From the NCBI RefSeq assembly GCF_030209745.1, contig NZ_JARVRJ010000002.1:124001-188000 (forward strand): 64,000 nt of DNA. The letters run 5' to 3'. Both the position numbers and the translations under genes were made by a program. Positions within the stretch are counted from its first letter, which is position 1, and each line of letters starts with the position of its first letter. This stretch comes from Arthrobacter sp. fls2-241-R2A-200 (GTDB lineage: Bacteria > Actinomycetota > Actinomycetes > Actinomycetales > Micrococcaceae). Under the pieces are notes generated by a model. The model was not told the origin of the DNA. It saw nothing but the letters and a program-made list of their open reading frames with translations, and did no database searches. Shown one piece after another: positions 18,398 to 28,957 of the stretch.

Positions 18398-19444
18398 TCA
18401 CCCACGCCGACTGACTTGCGTAGGAGTGCGCCTTTCGTGGGTGATGACAGTGGCGGCTAGGGCGATGGTGAGGCCAATCAGGGTCTCAAGCGCGCGCTGG
18501 GCCAGGAGCGTGCCGATCGAGGCTGGCAGCATGAGATCGCCCAGCAGAAGGGCCATCGGGGTGAAGAAGACCAGGCCGAGGCTGTAGTTGCGCCCGGTCG
18601 TCAGTTCGGTGCACGCCTGGAGCACGGCGATCACGATAATCGCGGCGTAGCTGCTGGGGTGGGCGGCCAGGACGAGGGCTGCGGCGCCAAGGCCGGCGGC
18701 GGTGCCGATCACCCGCTGGGCGGCGCGCGTGAGGCGGGCGTGCAGGTCGGGTGCCGACATGGGGACGGACGCCGTGACGAAGGTCCAGTAGGGGTGGCCG
18801 ATGCCGCTGGTCGCGACGGCGAGGCCGGCGGCGGCGATACCGAGCAGATAGCGGGCGACGTGGCGGCCTACCGGGTCGGACCGGCGTAGGTCGCGCCACG
18901 AGAGCCGATACCCCACCGGGCCGCCGTCGCGGGCTGTGCGACCCGGGAGGGCGAGCATCAGCGCGAAGACGGCAGCGCCAGCCGCAGCGAGGGCGGCTGC
19001 GGGCACCGTGCTCAGCGCGATCGGGACCGTGGCCGAGGCTGTGAGGGCGAAGACCGGGTTGAGAGCTCCGGCCGGATGCCATCGGCCAAGCTCGGCTAGC
19101 ACTACCGCGACGCCCGCCCAAACGGCCGCAATCGGGACGAGCAGCCAGAGCCGGAACGGGACGGTCGCCACTAGGGCGCCGACGACGACACCGACTACCA
19201 GCACCGCGCCCGCCTGCGCCTGCATGGCTAGGCGTACCCGCGCCGGCTCGTGTCGGCCGTACAGGGCGGCGAAGGCACCGATCGCGGCATACAGCAGCAG
19301 GTCGCCGCGACCGCTCGCCAAGCACGCCACCAGCGGGACGAAGATCGCCAGGCTTGCGCGCAGGGCGGTCCAATGGGCGCCGGCATGCGGGCCCACGTCG
19401 AAGACTGCCGCCCACCAGGACCGCGTGGGGGTGGCCTGCGTCAT
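18398..19444 (-). CDS. FUSC family inner-membrane protein (aromatic acid exporter-like)
   Basis: 348 residues with two blocks of hydrophobic helices (about 25-160 and 205-335) around a short polar middle, the layout of the FUSC/aromatic-acid-exporter family. Probable efflux of an organic acid or drug; the substrate is unknown. I chose ATG 19444 with GGAAGG upstream; the longer frame adds 13 residues. It diverges from a MarR regulator across a 108 bp gap, the usual arrangement for a MarR-controlled exporter. The DNA here looks more GC-rich than the neighbours, suggesting acquisition. Confidence 0.83.
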   Translation of the reverse strand: MTQATPTRSWWAAVFDVGPHAGAHWTALRASLAIFVPLVACLASGRGDLLLYAAIGAFAALYGRHEPARVRLAMQAQAGAVLVVGVVVGALVATVPFRLWLLVPIAAVWAGVAVVLAELGRWHPAGALNPVFALTASATVPIALSTVPAAALAAAGAAVFALMLALPGRTARDGGPVGYRLSWRDLRRSDPVGRHVARYLLGIAAAGLAVATSGIGHPYWTFVTASVPMSAPDLHARLTRAAQRVIGTAAGLGAAALVLAAHPSSYAAIIVIAVLQACTELTTGRNYSLGLVFFTPMALLLGDLMLPASIGTLLAQRALETLIGLTIALAATVITHERRTPTQVSRRG

Positions 19445-19477
19445 TTTAACCTTCCAAAGTGGTACAGGAATGAAGTA

Positions 19478-19504
19478 CCTCAAGGTTACTACAGTTATGA
19501 ACTA
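19478..19504. promoter_or_regulatory. Candidate MarR operators between FUSC and marR genes
   Basis: Two small palindromes lie in the divergent gap: ACCT-CA-AGGT (19478-19487) and AGTT-ATG-AACT (19494-19504). MarR dimers bind such short inverted repeats near their own promoter. The link is by position only. Confidence 0.45.
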
Positions 19505-19552
19505 CTATTGTGGTTGACCGAGGCGACGGCCACGGGGGCGCGGAGGAGCTGG

Positions 19553-20101
19553 ATGAATCAGGATGCAGACGGCTTCGCCGCTCACGGCGACGTCGTGGAC
19601 CGGATGCAGCTTGAGTGGGCCCGGCTGCGTCCGGACCTGAGCTTCAGCAGCCTCGGGGTGATCCACCGCGTGCTGCGCGCTTCCCGCCTTATCCTCGAAG
19701 CCAGCGACGCCTTCCTGGCCGACTACGGGCTCACCCGCGGCGAGCTGGACGTGCTTTCCGCGCTGCGCCGGTCGGGCGAACCTCTGAGCCCAACGTCCCT
19801 GGCCCAGACGCTGCTTGTCCCGCGCTCCGCGATCACCATGCGGCTGAACGCCCTCCAGGCTCGGGGACTGCTGAGCCGGACGGCCAACCCGGCTGACGGC
19901 CGCTCGTCCCTGCTCGTCCTCACCGACACTGGCGCGGCGCTCGTGGACGAGGTGATTCCCGCGCAGCTCGCCCTCGAAGATGCCCTACTCGCCGAGGCCC
20001 CGGTCTGGGCCATCGAAGGCTTGGTCGATCCCCTGCGGGCGCTGACCTCCGCATGGGAGCAAGGACGCGGCCTCCAAGACGGGTCCAGCAAGCATCGGTG
20101 A
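19553..20101 (+). CDS. MarR family transcriptional regulator
   Basis: 182 residues of winged-helix MarR type: N-terminal dimer helices, the recognition region LSPTSLAQTLLVPRSAITMRLNALQ and a wing with ADGRSSLLVLTDTG, where the conserved Asp-Gly-Arg is intact. It likely represses the divergent FUSC gene and itself; the ligand is probably a small aromatic compound, by analogy with the family. ATG 19553 follows GGAGGAGC. A CTGCGG/CCGCAG hairpin with a five-base loop sits 18 bp past the stop (20119-20135). Confidence 0.9.
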   Translation: MNQDADGFAAHGDVVDRMQLEWARLRPDLSFSSLGVIHRVLRASRLILEASDAFLADYGLTRGELDVLSALRRSGEPLSPTSLAQTLLVPRSAITMRLNALQARGLLSRTANPADGRSSLLVLTDTGAALVDEVIPAQLALEDALLAEAPVWAIEGLVDPLRALTSAWEQGRGLQDGSSKHR

Positions 20102-20281
20102 AACGGAGCGTTGGAGCCCTGCGGATGAGCCGCAGCAGCGCGCGCTTCGGGTGAGCATCAGCCGACGCTACCGGGTTCCGCGCGAACACAAGCCTTTGCC
20201 CGGTTAAACGATCCTCCCGGTGGATCAGCCGTAGGCGTGTCCGATCATGCCGCATTCCGCGCTGCCCGGGACCGGCGGCGC

Positions 20282-20556
20282 TCACGCCGCGGCAGCAGGT
20301 CCCAGTCGGGTGCGCGCCAGGAACAGATGGCGGAGGGTGGTCGCTATGCACGCGGTCTGGAGCCAGCCGGTAGCTGAGGTCGTGGTGTTCTAGAACGACT
20401 TCGCCAGCCGTCGGGACCGGCCGAGGTGACCGTGGGCGACCTCGACGCGCTAGGCGTGTCGGATGGGACGGAACAGCGGCTGCTTGTCGTCCCACCCGAC
20501 GCGGCGCACCTCAAGCCCGTCTTCCCGGCCCAAGGCGCCGAGCGGCGCGAGAGACC

Positions 20557-20559
<3 letters not shown>
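20282..20559 (-). pseudogene. Remnant of a DDE transposase (IS5-like), C-terminal part
   Basis: One reading frame from the nrdF stop codon leftwards reads GLEVRRVGWDDKQPLFRPIR, then an amber codon (20450-20452), RVEVAHGHLGRSRRLAKSF, a second amber (20390-20392), and NTTTSATGWLQTACIATTLR before a final stop at 20282. This is the typical C-terminus of an IS5-type transposase in which the ambers occupy what are probably Trp and Glu codons (TGG and GAG to TAG). The N-terminal part is absent. The element is dead; it sits directly at the end of nrdF, and no terminal repeats were found. Confidence 0.7.
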
Positions 20560-21558
<999 letters not shown>

Positions 21559-21570
21559 CTAAAGGTAAGC

Positions 21571-21602
21571 GTACGACGGCGGGTGGGAACCCGCCGTCGT
21601 AC
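21571..21602. terminator. Perfect hairpin between nrdE and nrdF
   Basis: GTACGACGGCGGGT pairs with its exact complement around a four-base loop (GGGA). Downstream on the minus strand the sequence has only GCTTACCTTT, no clear T-run. It may terminate nrdHIE transcripts, partly attenuate nrdF, or protect the 3' end of an nrdHIE mRNA. The GACGGCGG core recurs in hairpins at 26454 and 37743. Confidence 0.7.
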
Positions 21603-21625
21603 TCTTCAGTTTTGTGCGCGGTCGG

Positions 21626-23809
21626 CTACAGCATGCAGCTGACGCAGCCCTCAACCTCCGTACCCTCCAGCGCGAGCTGGCGGAGACGGATGTAGTAGAG
21701 GGTCTTGATGCCCTTGCGCCATGCGTAGATCTGCGCCTTGTTGATGTCACGCGTCGTGGCGGTGTCCTTGAAGAACAGCGTCAGCGACAGGCCCTGGTCC
21801 ACGTGCTGTGTGGCAGCGGCGTAGGTGTCGATGATCTTCTCGTAGCCGATTTCGTAGGCATCCTGGTAGTACTCCAGGTTGTCGTTGGTCAGGTACGGCG
21901 CCGGGTAGTAGACGCGGCCGATCTTGCCTTCCTTGCGGATTTCAATCTTGGCGGCCACCGGGTGGATCGACGAGGTGGAGTTGTTGATGTAGCTGATGGA
22001 ACCGGTAGGCGGTACGGCCTGGAGGTTCTGGTTGTAGATACCGTGCTCCATGACGGAAGCCTTCAGCTCGCGCCAGTCATCCTGCGTGGGGATGTGGTGG
22101 CCGGCAAAGAGCTCACGCACACGCTCCGTTGCCGGAGTCCATTCCTGCTCGGTGTACTTGTCGAAGAACTCACCAGATGCGTAGGTGGACTTCTCGAAGC
22201 CGCCGAACTTCTGGCCGGTCTCGATAGAGAGCCTGTTGGAAGCGCGGAGAGCGTGGAACAACACCGTGTAGAAGTAAATATTGGTGAAGTCCAGGCCTTC
22301 TTCAGAGCCGTAGTGGACGTGCTCACGGGCCAAGTAGCCGTGGAGGTTCATCTGTCCAAGGCCAATCGCGTGGCTCTGGGCGTTACCCTGGGCAATCGAC
22401 GGAACCGAGTTGATGTAGGACATGTCCGAGACAGCACTCAAGGCACGGATGGACGTCTCAATGGAGAGGCCGAAGTCCGGTGAATCCATGGTCTTGGCGA
22501 TGTTCATGGAACCGAGGTTGCAGGAGATGTCCTTGCCCACGGTCTCGTAGCTCAGGTCTTCTGCATAGATCGACGGCGAAGAAACCTGGAGAATCTCCGA
22601 GCAAAGGTTGCTCATGGTGATCTTGCCGTCGATCGGGTTGGCCCGGTTCACGGTGTCCTCGAACATGATGTACGGGTAACCGGACTCGAACTGGATCTCA
22701 GCCAGCGTCTGGAAGAACTCGCGGGCGCTGATCTTGGTCTTCTTGATCCGGGAATCGTCCACCATCTCGTAGTACTTCTCAGTGACCGAAATGTCGGAGA
22801 AAGGCACTCCGTAAACGCGCTCGACGTCGTACGGCGAGAAGAGGTACATGTCCTCGTTCTTCTTGGCGAGCTCGAACGTGATATCCGGAACCACAACGCC
22901 CAAGGAGAGCGTCTTGATCCGGATCTTCTCGTCGGCGTTTTCCCGCTTGGTGTCCAGGAAGCGGTAGATGTCCGGGTGGTGGGCGTGCAGGTAGACGGCA
23001 CCTGCACCCTGGCGTGCACCGAGCTGATTGGCGTAGGAGAAGCTGTCCTCGAGGAGCTTCATCACGGGAATGACGCCGGAGGACTGGTTTTCGATCTGCT
23101 TGATCGGCGCACCGTGCTCGCGGATGTTGGTGAGCGAGAGCGCCACACCGCCACCACGCTTGGAGAGCTGCAGCGCGGAGTTGATGGCGCGTGCGATCGA
23201 CTCCATGTTGTCTTCGATCCGGAGCAGGAAGCAGGAGACGAGCTCGCCGCGCTGCGCCTTCCCTGCATTCAGGAACGTCGGGGTGGCCGGCTGGAAACGG
23301 CCGTCGATGATCTCGTCGACGAGCCTGCTGGCGAGCTCTTCGTCACCACGGGCCAAGTGCAGTGCAACCATGCAGACACGGTCTTCGTAGCGCTCCAGAA
23401 AGCGCTTGCCGTCGAACGTCTTCAGCGTGTACGAGGTGTAGAACTTGAAAGCACCAAGGAAGGTCTCAAAGCGGAACTTCTTCTTGTAGGCGCGGTTATA
23501 GAGTTCGCGGATGAAGTTCATCGTGTACTGGTCGAGCGTTTCGCGCTCGTAGTATTGGTTCTTCACCAGGTAATCAAGCTTCTCTTCCAGGTCGTGGAAG
23601 AACACGGTGTTGTTGTTCACGTGCTGCAGGAAGTACTGGTGCGCAGCTTCGCGGTCGGCCTCGAACTGGATCTCACCGTTGGGGCCATACAGGTTCAGCA
23701 TGGCGTTGAGCTCGTGATAGCCCAGTCCCTTGTAAGCCTCAGGCAATGGCTTCTTGACCGTGTCCACAGCGCCCCCGGTTACTTCTGTTTCTGCGACAGT
23801 TGTGTCCAA
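21626..23809 (-). CDS. nrdE: Class Ib ribonucleoside-diphosphate reductase alpha subunit
   Basis: 727 residues. It contains the R1E catalytic core: the Cys in [16 protein letters not shown], the NLCSEI thiyl-radical loop with Cys, and the C-terminal ECxSC-like redox tail ending EGCVSCML. It reduces NDPs to dNDPs with electrons from NrdH. The start is uncertain: TTG 23809 overlaps nrdI by 31 bp, whereas GTG 23767, eleven bases after the nrdI stop with a G-rich stretch before it, would give a protein 14 residues shorter ([11 protein letters not shown]). Operon order nrdH-nrdI-nrdE, with nrdF after a hairpin. Confidence 0.96.
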   Translation of the reverse strand: MDTTVAETEVTGGAVDTVKKPLPEAYKGLGYHELNAMLNLYGPNGEIQFEADREAAHQYFLQHVNNNTVFFHDLEEKLDYLVKNQYYERETLDQYTMNFIRELYNRAYKKKFRFETFLGAFKFYTSYTLKTFDGKRFLERYEDRVCMVALHLARGDEELASRLVDEIIDGRFQPATPTFLNAGKAQRGELVSCFLLRIEDNMESIARAINSALQLSKRGGGVALSLTNIREHGAPIKQIENQSSGVIPVMKLLEDSFSYANQLGARQGAGAVYLHAHHPDIYRFLDTKRENADEKIRIKTLSLGVVVPDITFELAKKNEDMYLFSPYDVERVYGVPFSDISVTEKYYEMVDDSRIKKTKISAREFFQTLAEIQFESGYPYIMFEDTVNRANPIDGKITMSNLCSEILQVSSPSIYAEDLSYETVGKDISCNLGSMNIAKTMDSPDFGLSIETSIRALSAVSDMSYINSVPSIAQGNAQSHAIGLGQMNLHGYLAREHVHYGSEEGLDFTNIYFYTVLFHALRASNRLSIETGQKFGGFEKSTYASGEFFDKYTEQEWTPATERVRELFAGHHIPTQDDWRELKASVMEHGIYNQNLQAVPPTGSISYINNSTSSIHPVAAKIEIRKEGKIGRVYYPAPYLTNDNLEYYQDAYEIGYEKIIDTYAAATQHVDQGLSLTLFFKDTATTRDINKAQIYAWRKGIKTLYYIRLRQLALEGTEVEGCVSCML

Positions 23810-24249
23810 AACTTTTCCAGCCCTTCGTTGACCCGTTGGACGTCTTCTGGCGTCCCCATGAGTTCAAATTTGTAAAGATGCGGCACCTTGCACTTGACGG
23901 AGACAATGTCTCCCGCTGCACAGTAGTTGTCCGCGAAGTTTGTATTCCCCGCTCCGATAACACCGCGGATCAGTTCCCTGTTCCCGGGGTCGTTCAAAAA
24001 CCTGATCACCTGCTTGGGCACGGAACCTTCGCCGTTGGTGCCACCGTATGTGGGCAGCACAAGGACGAAAGGCTCAAGTGCCTGAAGGGGTGCGTCCTGG
24101 GCATAGAGCGGGATCCGCGCAGCGTCCCGGCCCAGTTTCTGGACGAATCGTTTGGTGTTCTCGGAGGTGGAGGAAAAGTAAATGAGGTGACTCCGGGTGG
24201 TGACAGCGTGCGCCGCATCGCGAACAGTTGCCGCTGCCACCGGTGCCAT
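23779..24249 (-). CDS. nrdI: Flavodoxin-like protein NrdI
   Basis: 156 residues of NrdI: the FMN-binding SSTSENT loop near residue 27, the PTYGGTN loop and the GNTNF segment are present. NrdI is a flavodoxin that supplies the oxidant for Mn2-tyrosyl cofactor assembly in NrdF. The frame is open much further upstream, but ATG 24249 has GAGGTGA five bases before it. The 22 residues before the first strand are longer than in many homologues. It follows nrdH by 62 bp. Confidence 0.95.
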   Translation of the reverse strand: MAPVAAATVRDAAHAVTTRSHLIYFSSTSENTKRFVQKLGRDAARIPLYAQDAPLQALEPFVLVLPTYGGTNGEGSVPKQVIRFLNDPGNRELIRGVIGAGNTNFADNYCAAGDIVSVKCKVPHLYKFELMGTPEDVQRVNEGLEKFWTQLSQKQK

Positions 24250-24311
24250 GGGAGTCACCTCAACTACATAGGAATTCTTGGTGTGTATGGTGGCGAAGCC
24301 TGACAGGAAAC

Positions 24312-24554
24312 TTAGGCCACGGAGGAGACGGCCTGGGCCAGTTCCTCGATCTTGTCCGGGCGGAATCCGGACCAGTGATCCTGTTCGGTCACGACGACGG
24401 GAGCCTGCATGTACCCCAGGGCCTTGAGGCGTTCGAGTGCCTCGGCGTCCTGGGAGATATCGACACTCTGGTAGGCAATGCCCTTCTTGTCGAGCGCCCG
24501 GTACGTTGCGTTGCACTGAACACAGGCCGGCTTGGTGTAAACCGTTACGGTCAT
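24312..24554 (-). CDS. nrdH: NrdH-redoxin
   Basis: 80 residues; glutaredoxin-like thioredoxin fold with active site CVQC (C11, C14) and the conserved SGFRPDK stretch near the C-terminus that defines NrdH. It is the electron donor for NrdE, itself reduced by thioredoxin reductase. ATG 24554 follows AGGGGAC. First gene of the nrdHIE unit, so the leader at 24555-24905 should hold the promoter. Confidence 0.95.
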   Translation of the reverse strand: MTVTVYTKPACVQCNATYRALDKKGIAYQSVDISQDAEALERLKALGYMQAPVVVTEQDHWSGFRPDKIEELAQAVSSVA

Positions 24555-24665
24555 GATCCCTGTCCCCTAAGTTGAAGTCTGATTCTCTTCGTATCTGGCG
24601 GGTTCAACCGGAGCTAACCAATGAATCCGATACCGGCCCTGTTTCCCGCCCAATCCGTAAACCGA

Positions 24666-24723
24666 TACTACATGTAGTGCAAGCGTCGAAATGGAACCCC
24701 AAGATGATGTATTACAAGTATGT
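24666..24723. promoter_or_regulatory. NrdR-box-like elements upstream of nrdHIE
   Basis: TACTACATGTAGTG (24666-24679), with the perfect palindrome ACTACATGTAGT, resembles NrdR boxes, which come in pairs. A weaker related element TATTACAAGTATGT lies at 24710-24723, 44 bp away (about four helical turns). They are 112 bp or more upstream of nrdH. NrdR, the ATP/dATP-sensing repressor, is not encoded in this window. The rest of the 350 bp gap to the LysR gene shows no gene. Confidence 0.6.
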
Positions 24724-24905
24724 CATTCAATCCACTGCTCGTCCACAGGCAGGGGCCTTCAAAATGTCCGTGATTCCGCCGAAGTGAGAGATGAAATCCA
24801 CACCCTGTGGACTACTTAGCCACATTAAATCTCCCGCGTGTCGCGGGGTGGCGGCGTGTCGTGACACTTTGAAAATGTGGTGCGTTCAACAGCTAAAATT
24901 TGGTG

Positions 24906-25871
24906 ATGGTCAACCTCCTCCACCTCCGAACACTCATGGAGGTTTCCCGACTGGGGTCGTTCGCTGCCGCAGCCGCGCAGCTCGGCTACACCGCCTCAGC
25001 CGTATCCCAACAGATGGCTGCACTGGAACGGGATACCGGCGTCGAACTGTTCCAGCGCTCGGCTCGCAGCATCGTCCCCACGGAGGCCGCGGTGACCATG
25101 ACGCGCCATGCATCCAAGGTACTTACCGACGTCGAGGCCCTCATGGCAGCAGCCTCGCGGACGAACGACTCCCCCGCCCAGGAACTGCGGCTAGGGATCT
25201 TCCCCAGCCTGGCCACCTACGTTCTGCCGGAAATCCTGCTCAGTGACCGCTGGAAGGACTTGGGCATAGAACTCAAGGTTTCCGTGGCAGAACCAGCCCA
25301 AACCATCCAAGGGCTCCGCAGCGGCGGGGAGCTGGATGTAGCCCTGGTCTACCAAGTGGGGCAGTCCGGTTTGGCGTGGCCGCACTCGCTGGAGCGGCAA
25401 TGGATTGGCGACGACGACTTCCGCGTTGTCCTGCCGGCATCGTGGAAAATCCGTGAGGATGCCGAGATGGAGGCCTCCCACCTCTCGGACATGCCGTGGA
25501 TCGTCCATCATCCCGGCACGAGCGATGCCTTGGTTATCGAGCGGCTGTTCGCCAGTTGCAACCTCCATCCCCGGGTCGTGGCCTACAGCGACGACTTCCA
25601 CGCCAGCCTCGAAATGACGGCCGCCGGGCTCGGTGCTTCGCTGGTGCCGGAACTGGCCTTATGGAACCGGCCATCCGGAGTCGTGGTCCTCGACGTCCCC
25701 GACATCCGCCTGGCCCGAAATGTTTTCGCTTTGCTCATCAATGAAAAGCGAACCGCACAAGTCCAATTGTTCACGCAAATGCTGGCAGATTCGCTGCGCG
25801 GCTCCGCCGGCCGGAGCGGGCTGCATCCCCTCAAAACCGGGCGTGTCAAGGGTCCGCAGCGCAACCGCTGA
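24906..25871 (+). CDS. LysR family transcriptional regulator
   Basis: 321 residues: N-terminal winged HTH (residues about 3-62, with the FAAAAAQLGYTASAVSQQMAALER recognition region), then two periplasmic-binding-like sub-domains from about 90. The regulated gene is unknown; the divergent neighbour is the nrdHIE unit and the downstream gene is a DUF2004 protein, neither a typical target. The frame opens two codons earlier at TTG; ATG 24906 gives MVNLLHLRT. No strong Shine-Dalgarno is visible. Confidence 0.9.
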   Translation: MVNLLHLRTLMEVSRLGSFAAAAAQLGYTASAVSQQMAALERDTGVELFQRSARSIVPTEAAVTMTRHASKVLTDVEALMAAASRTNDSPAQELRLGIFPSLATYVLPEILLSDRWKDLGIELKVSVAEPAQTIQGLRSGGELDVALVYQVGQSGLAWPHSLERQWIGDDDFRVVLPASWKIREDAEMEASHLSDMPWIVHHPGTSDALVIERLFASCNLHPRVVAYSDDFHASLEMTAAGLGASLVPELALWNRPSGVVVLDVPDIRLARNVFALLINEKRTAQVQLFTQMLADSLRGSAGRSGLHPLKTGRVKGPQRNR

Positions 25872-25921
25872 AATATCCCCATTTGCTGGAACACGCTCGG
25901 TGTTGGGGTTAGATTGATCAC

Positions 25922-26425
25922 ATGGGCAAGCTAGCGAGCAAGCACTTTGGGGAAATTGAGCTCAGCAATGGGCGCGAACATTGCTTTGTTGCCAAACATG
26001 AGATTGGCGGTAGCCAGCTTGAACTGGACCTCAACGTCGCCGCGCATGACCATTTCGATGAGGCCGCGATGCGCAAGGTGGACTACAGGTTGCGTTTCCT
26101 TCCCGAGCTTGTGGACCAAGTCCGGGAAATGATCTCCGAGGAACTGGACCAGGACGGGACCAACCCCCAACAGTTCCTGCACTTCCACTGCTCGCAGCTC
26201 AAAGAGGAACAACTCGAATCCGTCTTTGGCGTCAGGGACAAGGAGCAGCTCACCAACAACGTGTTCCTCAAAGCCCTCAAGCTCGGTCATGTGGCCATCT
26301 ATCCGGGCCAGCCGGAACGCTACTTCGTCCTCGACTTCACCCTCGGCTCGCGCTTCACCGACGAATTGCTGGTAGCCGCTGCGGATGAAGACGGCATGGT
26401 GGATGACGAAATCCTGTGGGAGTAG
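25922..26425 (+). CDS. DUF2004 family hypothetical protein
   Basis: 167 residues, acidic, soluble, no signal peptide. The N-terminal KHFGEIEL, then LELDLNVAAHDHFDE, is the start seen in DUF2004 proteins; the C-terminal half has FVLDFTLGSRFTDELLVA. The function is unknown. It follows the LysR gene by 50 bp and ends in front of an 18-bp stem shared with metE on the other strand. Confidence 0.75.
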   Translation: MGKLASKHFGEIELSNGREHCFVAKHEIGGSQLELDLNVAAHDHFDEAAMRKVDYRLRFLPELVDQVREMISEELDQDGTNPQQFLHFHCSQLKEEQLESVFGVRDKEQLTNNVFLKALKLGHVAIYPGQPERYFVLDFTLGSRFTDELLVAAADEDGMVDDEILWE

Positions 26426-26453
26426 CGACCTCCAAAGAAGCCTTAAAGCAGCC

Positions 26454-26492
26454 GACGGCGGCCGGTCACCTCTGAGGTGACCGGCCGCCGTC
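26454..26492. terminator. Bidirectional terminator between the DUF2004 gene and metE
   Basis: An 18-bp perfect stem (arms 26454-26471 and 26475-26492) with loop CTG. It serves two convergent genes. On the plus strand GTTCCTT follows the stem. Confidence 0.88.
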
Positions 26493-26510
26493 GTTCCTTA
26501 CGCCTAGCTA

Positions 26511-28850
26511 CTACTTTGCAGTCTCCAGCAACGTGGCCCGAACCGTCCGCGTTGCCTTGACCAGGTTGCGCAGCGACTCTTCGGTTTCCACGTAACCGCG
26601 GGTCTTCAGGCCACAGTCCGGGTTGACCCAGAGCTGGCGTGAGGGAACATGCTTGACCGCGGTTGCCAGGAGCTCAGTGACCTCGGCCTCGCCGGGAACG
26701 CGCGGCGAGTGGATGTCGTAGACGCCCGGGCCCACGCCGCGGCCGAACCCGTGGGACTCGAGGTCGTGGACGACCTCCATGCGGGAACGGGCAGCTTCGA
26801 TGGAGGTCACGTCAGCGTCGAGGCCGTCGATCGCATCGATGATCACACCAAACTCGGAGTAGCAGAGGTGGGTGTGGATCTGGGTGGCGTCAGCTGCTCC
26901 GGCCGTGGCCAGGCGGAAGGAATCCACTGACCATTTCAGGTAATCGGCGTGATCTGCCTTGCGCAATGGAAGGAGTTCGCGCAGTGCAGGCTCATCCACC
27001 TGGATGACCTTGATACCGGCAGCTTCGAGATCGGCGATCTCATCACGCAGTGCCAGCCCCACCTGGTTGGCGGTTTCGCCCAGCGGCTGGTCATCGCGGA
27101 CGAACGACCAAGCAAGGATGGTGACCGGACCGGTGAGCATGCCCTTCATCGGCTTGCTGGTCAGTGACTGCGCGTACTCTGCCCAAGCCACGGTGATCGG
27201 CGCACTTCGGGTGACATCGCCCCAAAGGATTGACGGGCGGGTGCAGCGCGAACCGTAGGACTGAACCCAACCGTGGACTGTAACGTCAAAGCCCTCGAGG
27301 TTCTCGGCAAAGTACTGGACCATGTCGTTGCGTTCGGGCTCGCCGTGCACCAGGACGTCGTAGCCGAGCTCCTCTTGGAGGTCAACAACGCGCTTGATTT
27401 CATCCTTCATGAGCTGTTCGTACTGCTCATTGGTGAGATCGCCCTTGTTGTTGCGGGCACGGGCGGAGCGGATCTCGGAGGTCTGCGGGAAAGAACCGAT
27501 GGTTGTGGTGGGCAGCGGCGGAAGGTGCAGGGCCTCTTCTTGGGCTGCTTCGCGGACCGAGTACTCGGAGCGGCTGAAGTCTGCTGCGGTCAAGGCAGCG
27601 GTGCGGGCCCGAACATCGTCACGGCGGACGCCTTCAGCAGTGGCACGGGAAGCGATGACTGCGGATGCTTCGTCAATGGCGGCCTTGGCCGAAGCGGGGT
27701 CTGCCAGGTAGGACGCCAAGGTCTTGACCTCAACGGCCTTCTGGTCCGAGAAAGCAAGCCAGCTGCGCAACTGCTCGGACAACTGTGTTTCCTCGGCAAC
27801 GTCGTGAGGCACGTGCTGTGTCGAGGTGGAAGTGCTGACGGTGAGCTTGGCGGCGGCAGCCTTCAGTTCATCCAGCTTCCCAGCCGAGGCAGCAAGGTCG
27901 TTGCGCCAGATGTTGTGGCCATCCACGACGCCCGCAACCAAGGTCTTGCTGCCCAAGCCGGCAAGTGCTGCGTCGGACGGAAGGGAACCCTTGAAGACGT
28001 CGATGTGAAGGGCGTCGATGTTGGTGGCAGCGAGGGTGCCGAACTGCCCGTCGAGGGCACCATACGGGGTGGAGACGAGGATCTGCGGACGGTTGGCCGC
28101 CGAGGTGAGGACCTCGTAGGCGCGCGCCACTGCGGCTTCAACCTCTGCTGCGGGGGTTTCTTGGTCGACTACCAACGCAGGCTCGTCCAGCTGAACCCAG
28201 CTAGCGCCGGCTTCAGCCAACTTCTGCAGGAGCTGGACGTAGACGGGCAGGATGTCTTCGAGGCGGGACAGCGGAGCAAAGCCGGCCGGAGCGTCGTCGG
28301 AGGCCTTGGACAGCAGAAGGTAAGTCACCGGGCCCACGATGTACGGCCGTGTCTCGATGCCGTTGGCCAGCGCGAAGGCGAACTCGTCCACCTTGGCCGT
28401 GGAGGCGAGGCTGAACGTTGTTTCGGGGCCGATTTCCGGAACCAGGTAGTGGTAGTTCGTGTCGAACCACTTGGTCATTTCAAGGGGCTGCTGCTCCTTG
28501 TTGCCGCGGGCCAGGGTGAAGTAGCCATCGATATCCAGCTGCCCCTCCGCATTGAGGAGCTCACCGAAACGGGCAGGGACTGCGCCCAGGTGCGCGGTGG
28601 TGTCCAGGACTTGGTCGTAGTAGGAGAAGGTGCCAGGAACTGCGGCCGCCTCGGTGAGGCCCAGCTCCTGCAGACGCTTGGCGATGGTGAGCTGGATGTC
28701 CTTGGCTGCGGCGTCCAGCGCTGCAGCGTCAATCTTGCCGGCCCAGTATGCTTCGACGGCTTTCTTGAGCTCGCGACGACGGCCGATGCGCGGATATCCC
28801 AGAAGCGATGCTGACGGGAAAGGAGTAGCGGGAGTGATCTGGTCAGTCAT
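26511..28850 (-). CDS. metE: Cobalamin-independent methionine synthase
   Basis: 779 residues, full length. Two barrels: an N-terminal half that holds the folate, and a C-terminal half with the zinc site, in which His and Cys of HTHLCYSEF and the final Cys of WVNPDCGLKTR are visible. It methylates homocysteine with 5-methyltetrahydropteroyltriglutamate from MetF, encoded just upstream, so the two make a unit. No cobalamin riboswitch was recognised in the 132 bp leader, which instead carries tandem repeats. Confidence 0.97.
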   Translation of the reverse strand: MTDQITPATPFPSASLLGYPRIGRRRELKKAVEAYWAGKIDAAALDAAAKDIQLTIAKRLQELGLTEAAAVPGTFSYYDQVLDTTAHLGAVPARFGELLNAEGQLDIDGYFTLARGNKEQQPLEMTKWFDTNYHYLVPEIGPETTFSLASTAKVDEFAFALANGIETRPYIVGPVTYLLLSKASDDAPAGFAPLSRLEDILPVYVQLLQKLAEAGASWVQLDEPALVVDQETPAAEVEAAVARAYEVLTSAANRPQILVSTPYGALDGQFGTLAATNIDALHIDVFKGSLPSDAALAGLGSKTLVAGVVDGHNIWRNDLAASAGKLDELKAAAAKLTVSTSTSTQHVPHDVAEETQLSEQLRSWLAFSDQKAVEVKTLASYLADPASAKAAIDEASAVIASRATAEGVRRDDVRARTAALTAADFSRSEYSVREAAQEEALHLPPLPTTTIGSFPQTSEIRSARARNNKGDLTNEQYEQLMKDEIKRVVDLQEELGYDVLVHGEPERNDMVQYFAENLEGFDVTVHGWVQSYGSRCTRPSILWGDVTRSAPITVAWAEYAQSLTSKPMKGMLTGPVTILAWSFVRDDQPLGETANQVGLALRDEIADLEAAGIKVIQVDEPALRELLPLRKADHADYLKWSVDSFRLATAGAADATQIHTHLCYSEFGVIIDAIDGLDADVTSIEAARSRMEVVHDLESHGFGRGVGPGVYDIHSPRVPGEAEVTELLATAVKHVPSRQLWVNPDCGLKTRGYVETEESLRNLVKATRTVRATLLETAK

Positions 28851-28862
28851 GGATTTTTCCTT

Positions 28863-28902
28863 GATGAAGTAGGTGCTGAATCGATGAAGTAGGTGCTGAA
28901 TC
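28863..28902. repeat. Two tandem 20-bp units before metE
   Basis: GATGAAGTAGGTGCTGAATC occurs twice head to tail, with no mismatch. It lies 12-52 bp upstream of the metE start, in the leader behind metF. Its perfect identity suggests a recent duplication. Confidence 0.9.
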
Positions 28903-28929
28903 GGTGATGTCGTGGCAACCGGTAGCCCC

Positions 28930-28957
28930 GGCGTGTGGGGTCAGGCGTGTGGGGTCA
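28930..28957. repeat. Two tandem 14-bp units in the metF-metE gap
   Basis: GGCGTGTGGGGTCA is repeated exactly, head to tail. It is followed directly by the palindrome AGCTGATC-CGT-GATCAGCT (28957-28975), which could be an operator or a weak hairpin just after the metF stop. Confidence 0.88.

Noticed and set aside
27273..28814. 513-codon plus-strand open frame opposite metE
   Set aside because: Antisense shadow of metE with no recognisable domain; length is a by-product of high GC at third codon positions.
28863..28957. CRISPR-like repeats
   Set aside because: The repeats are adjacent tandem copies without spacers, only two units each.
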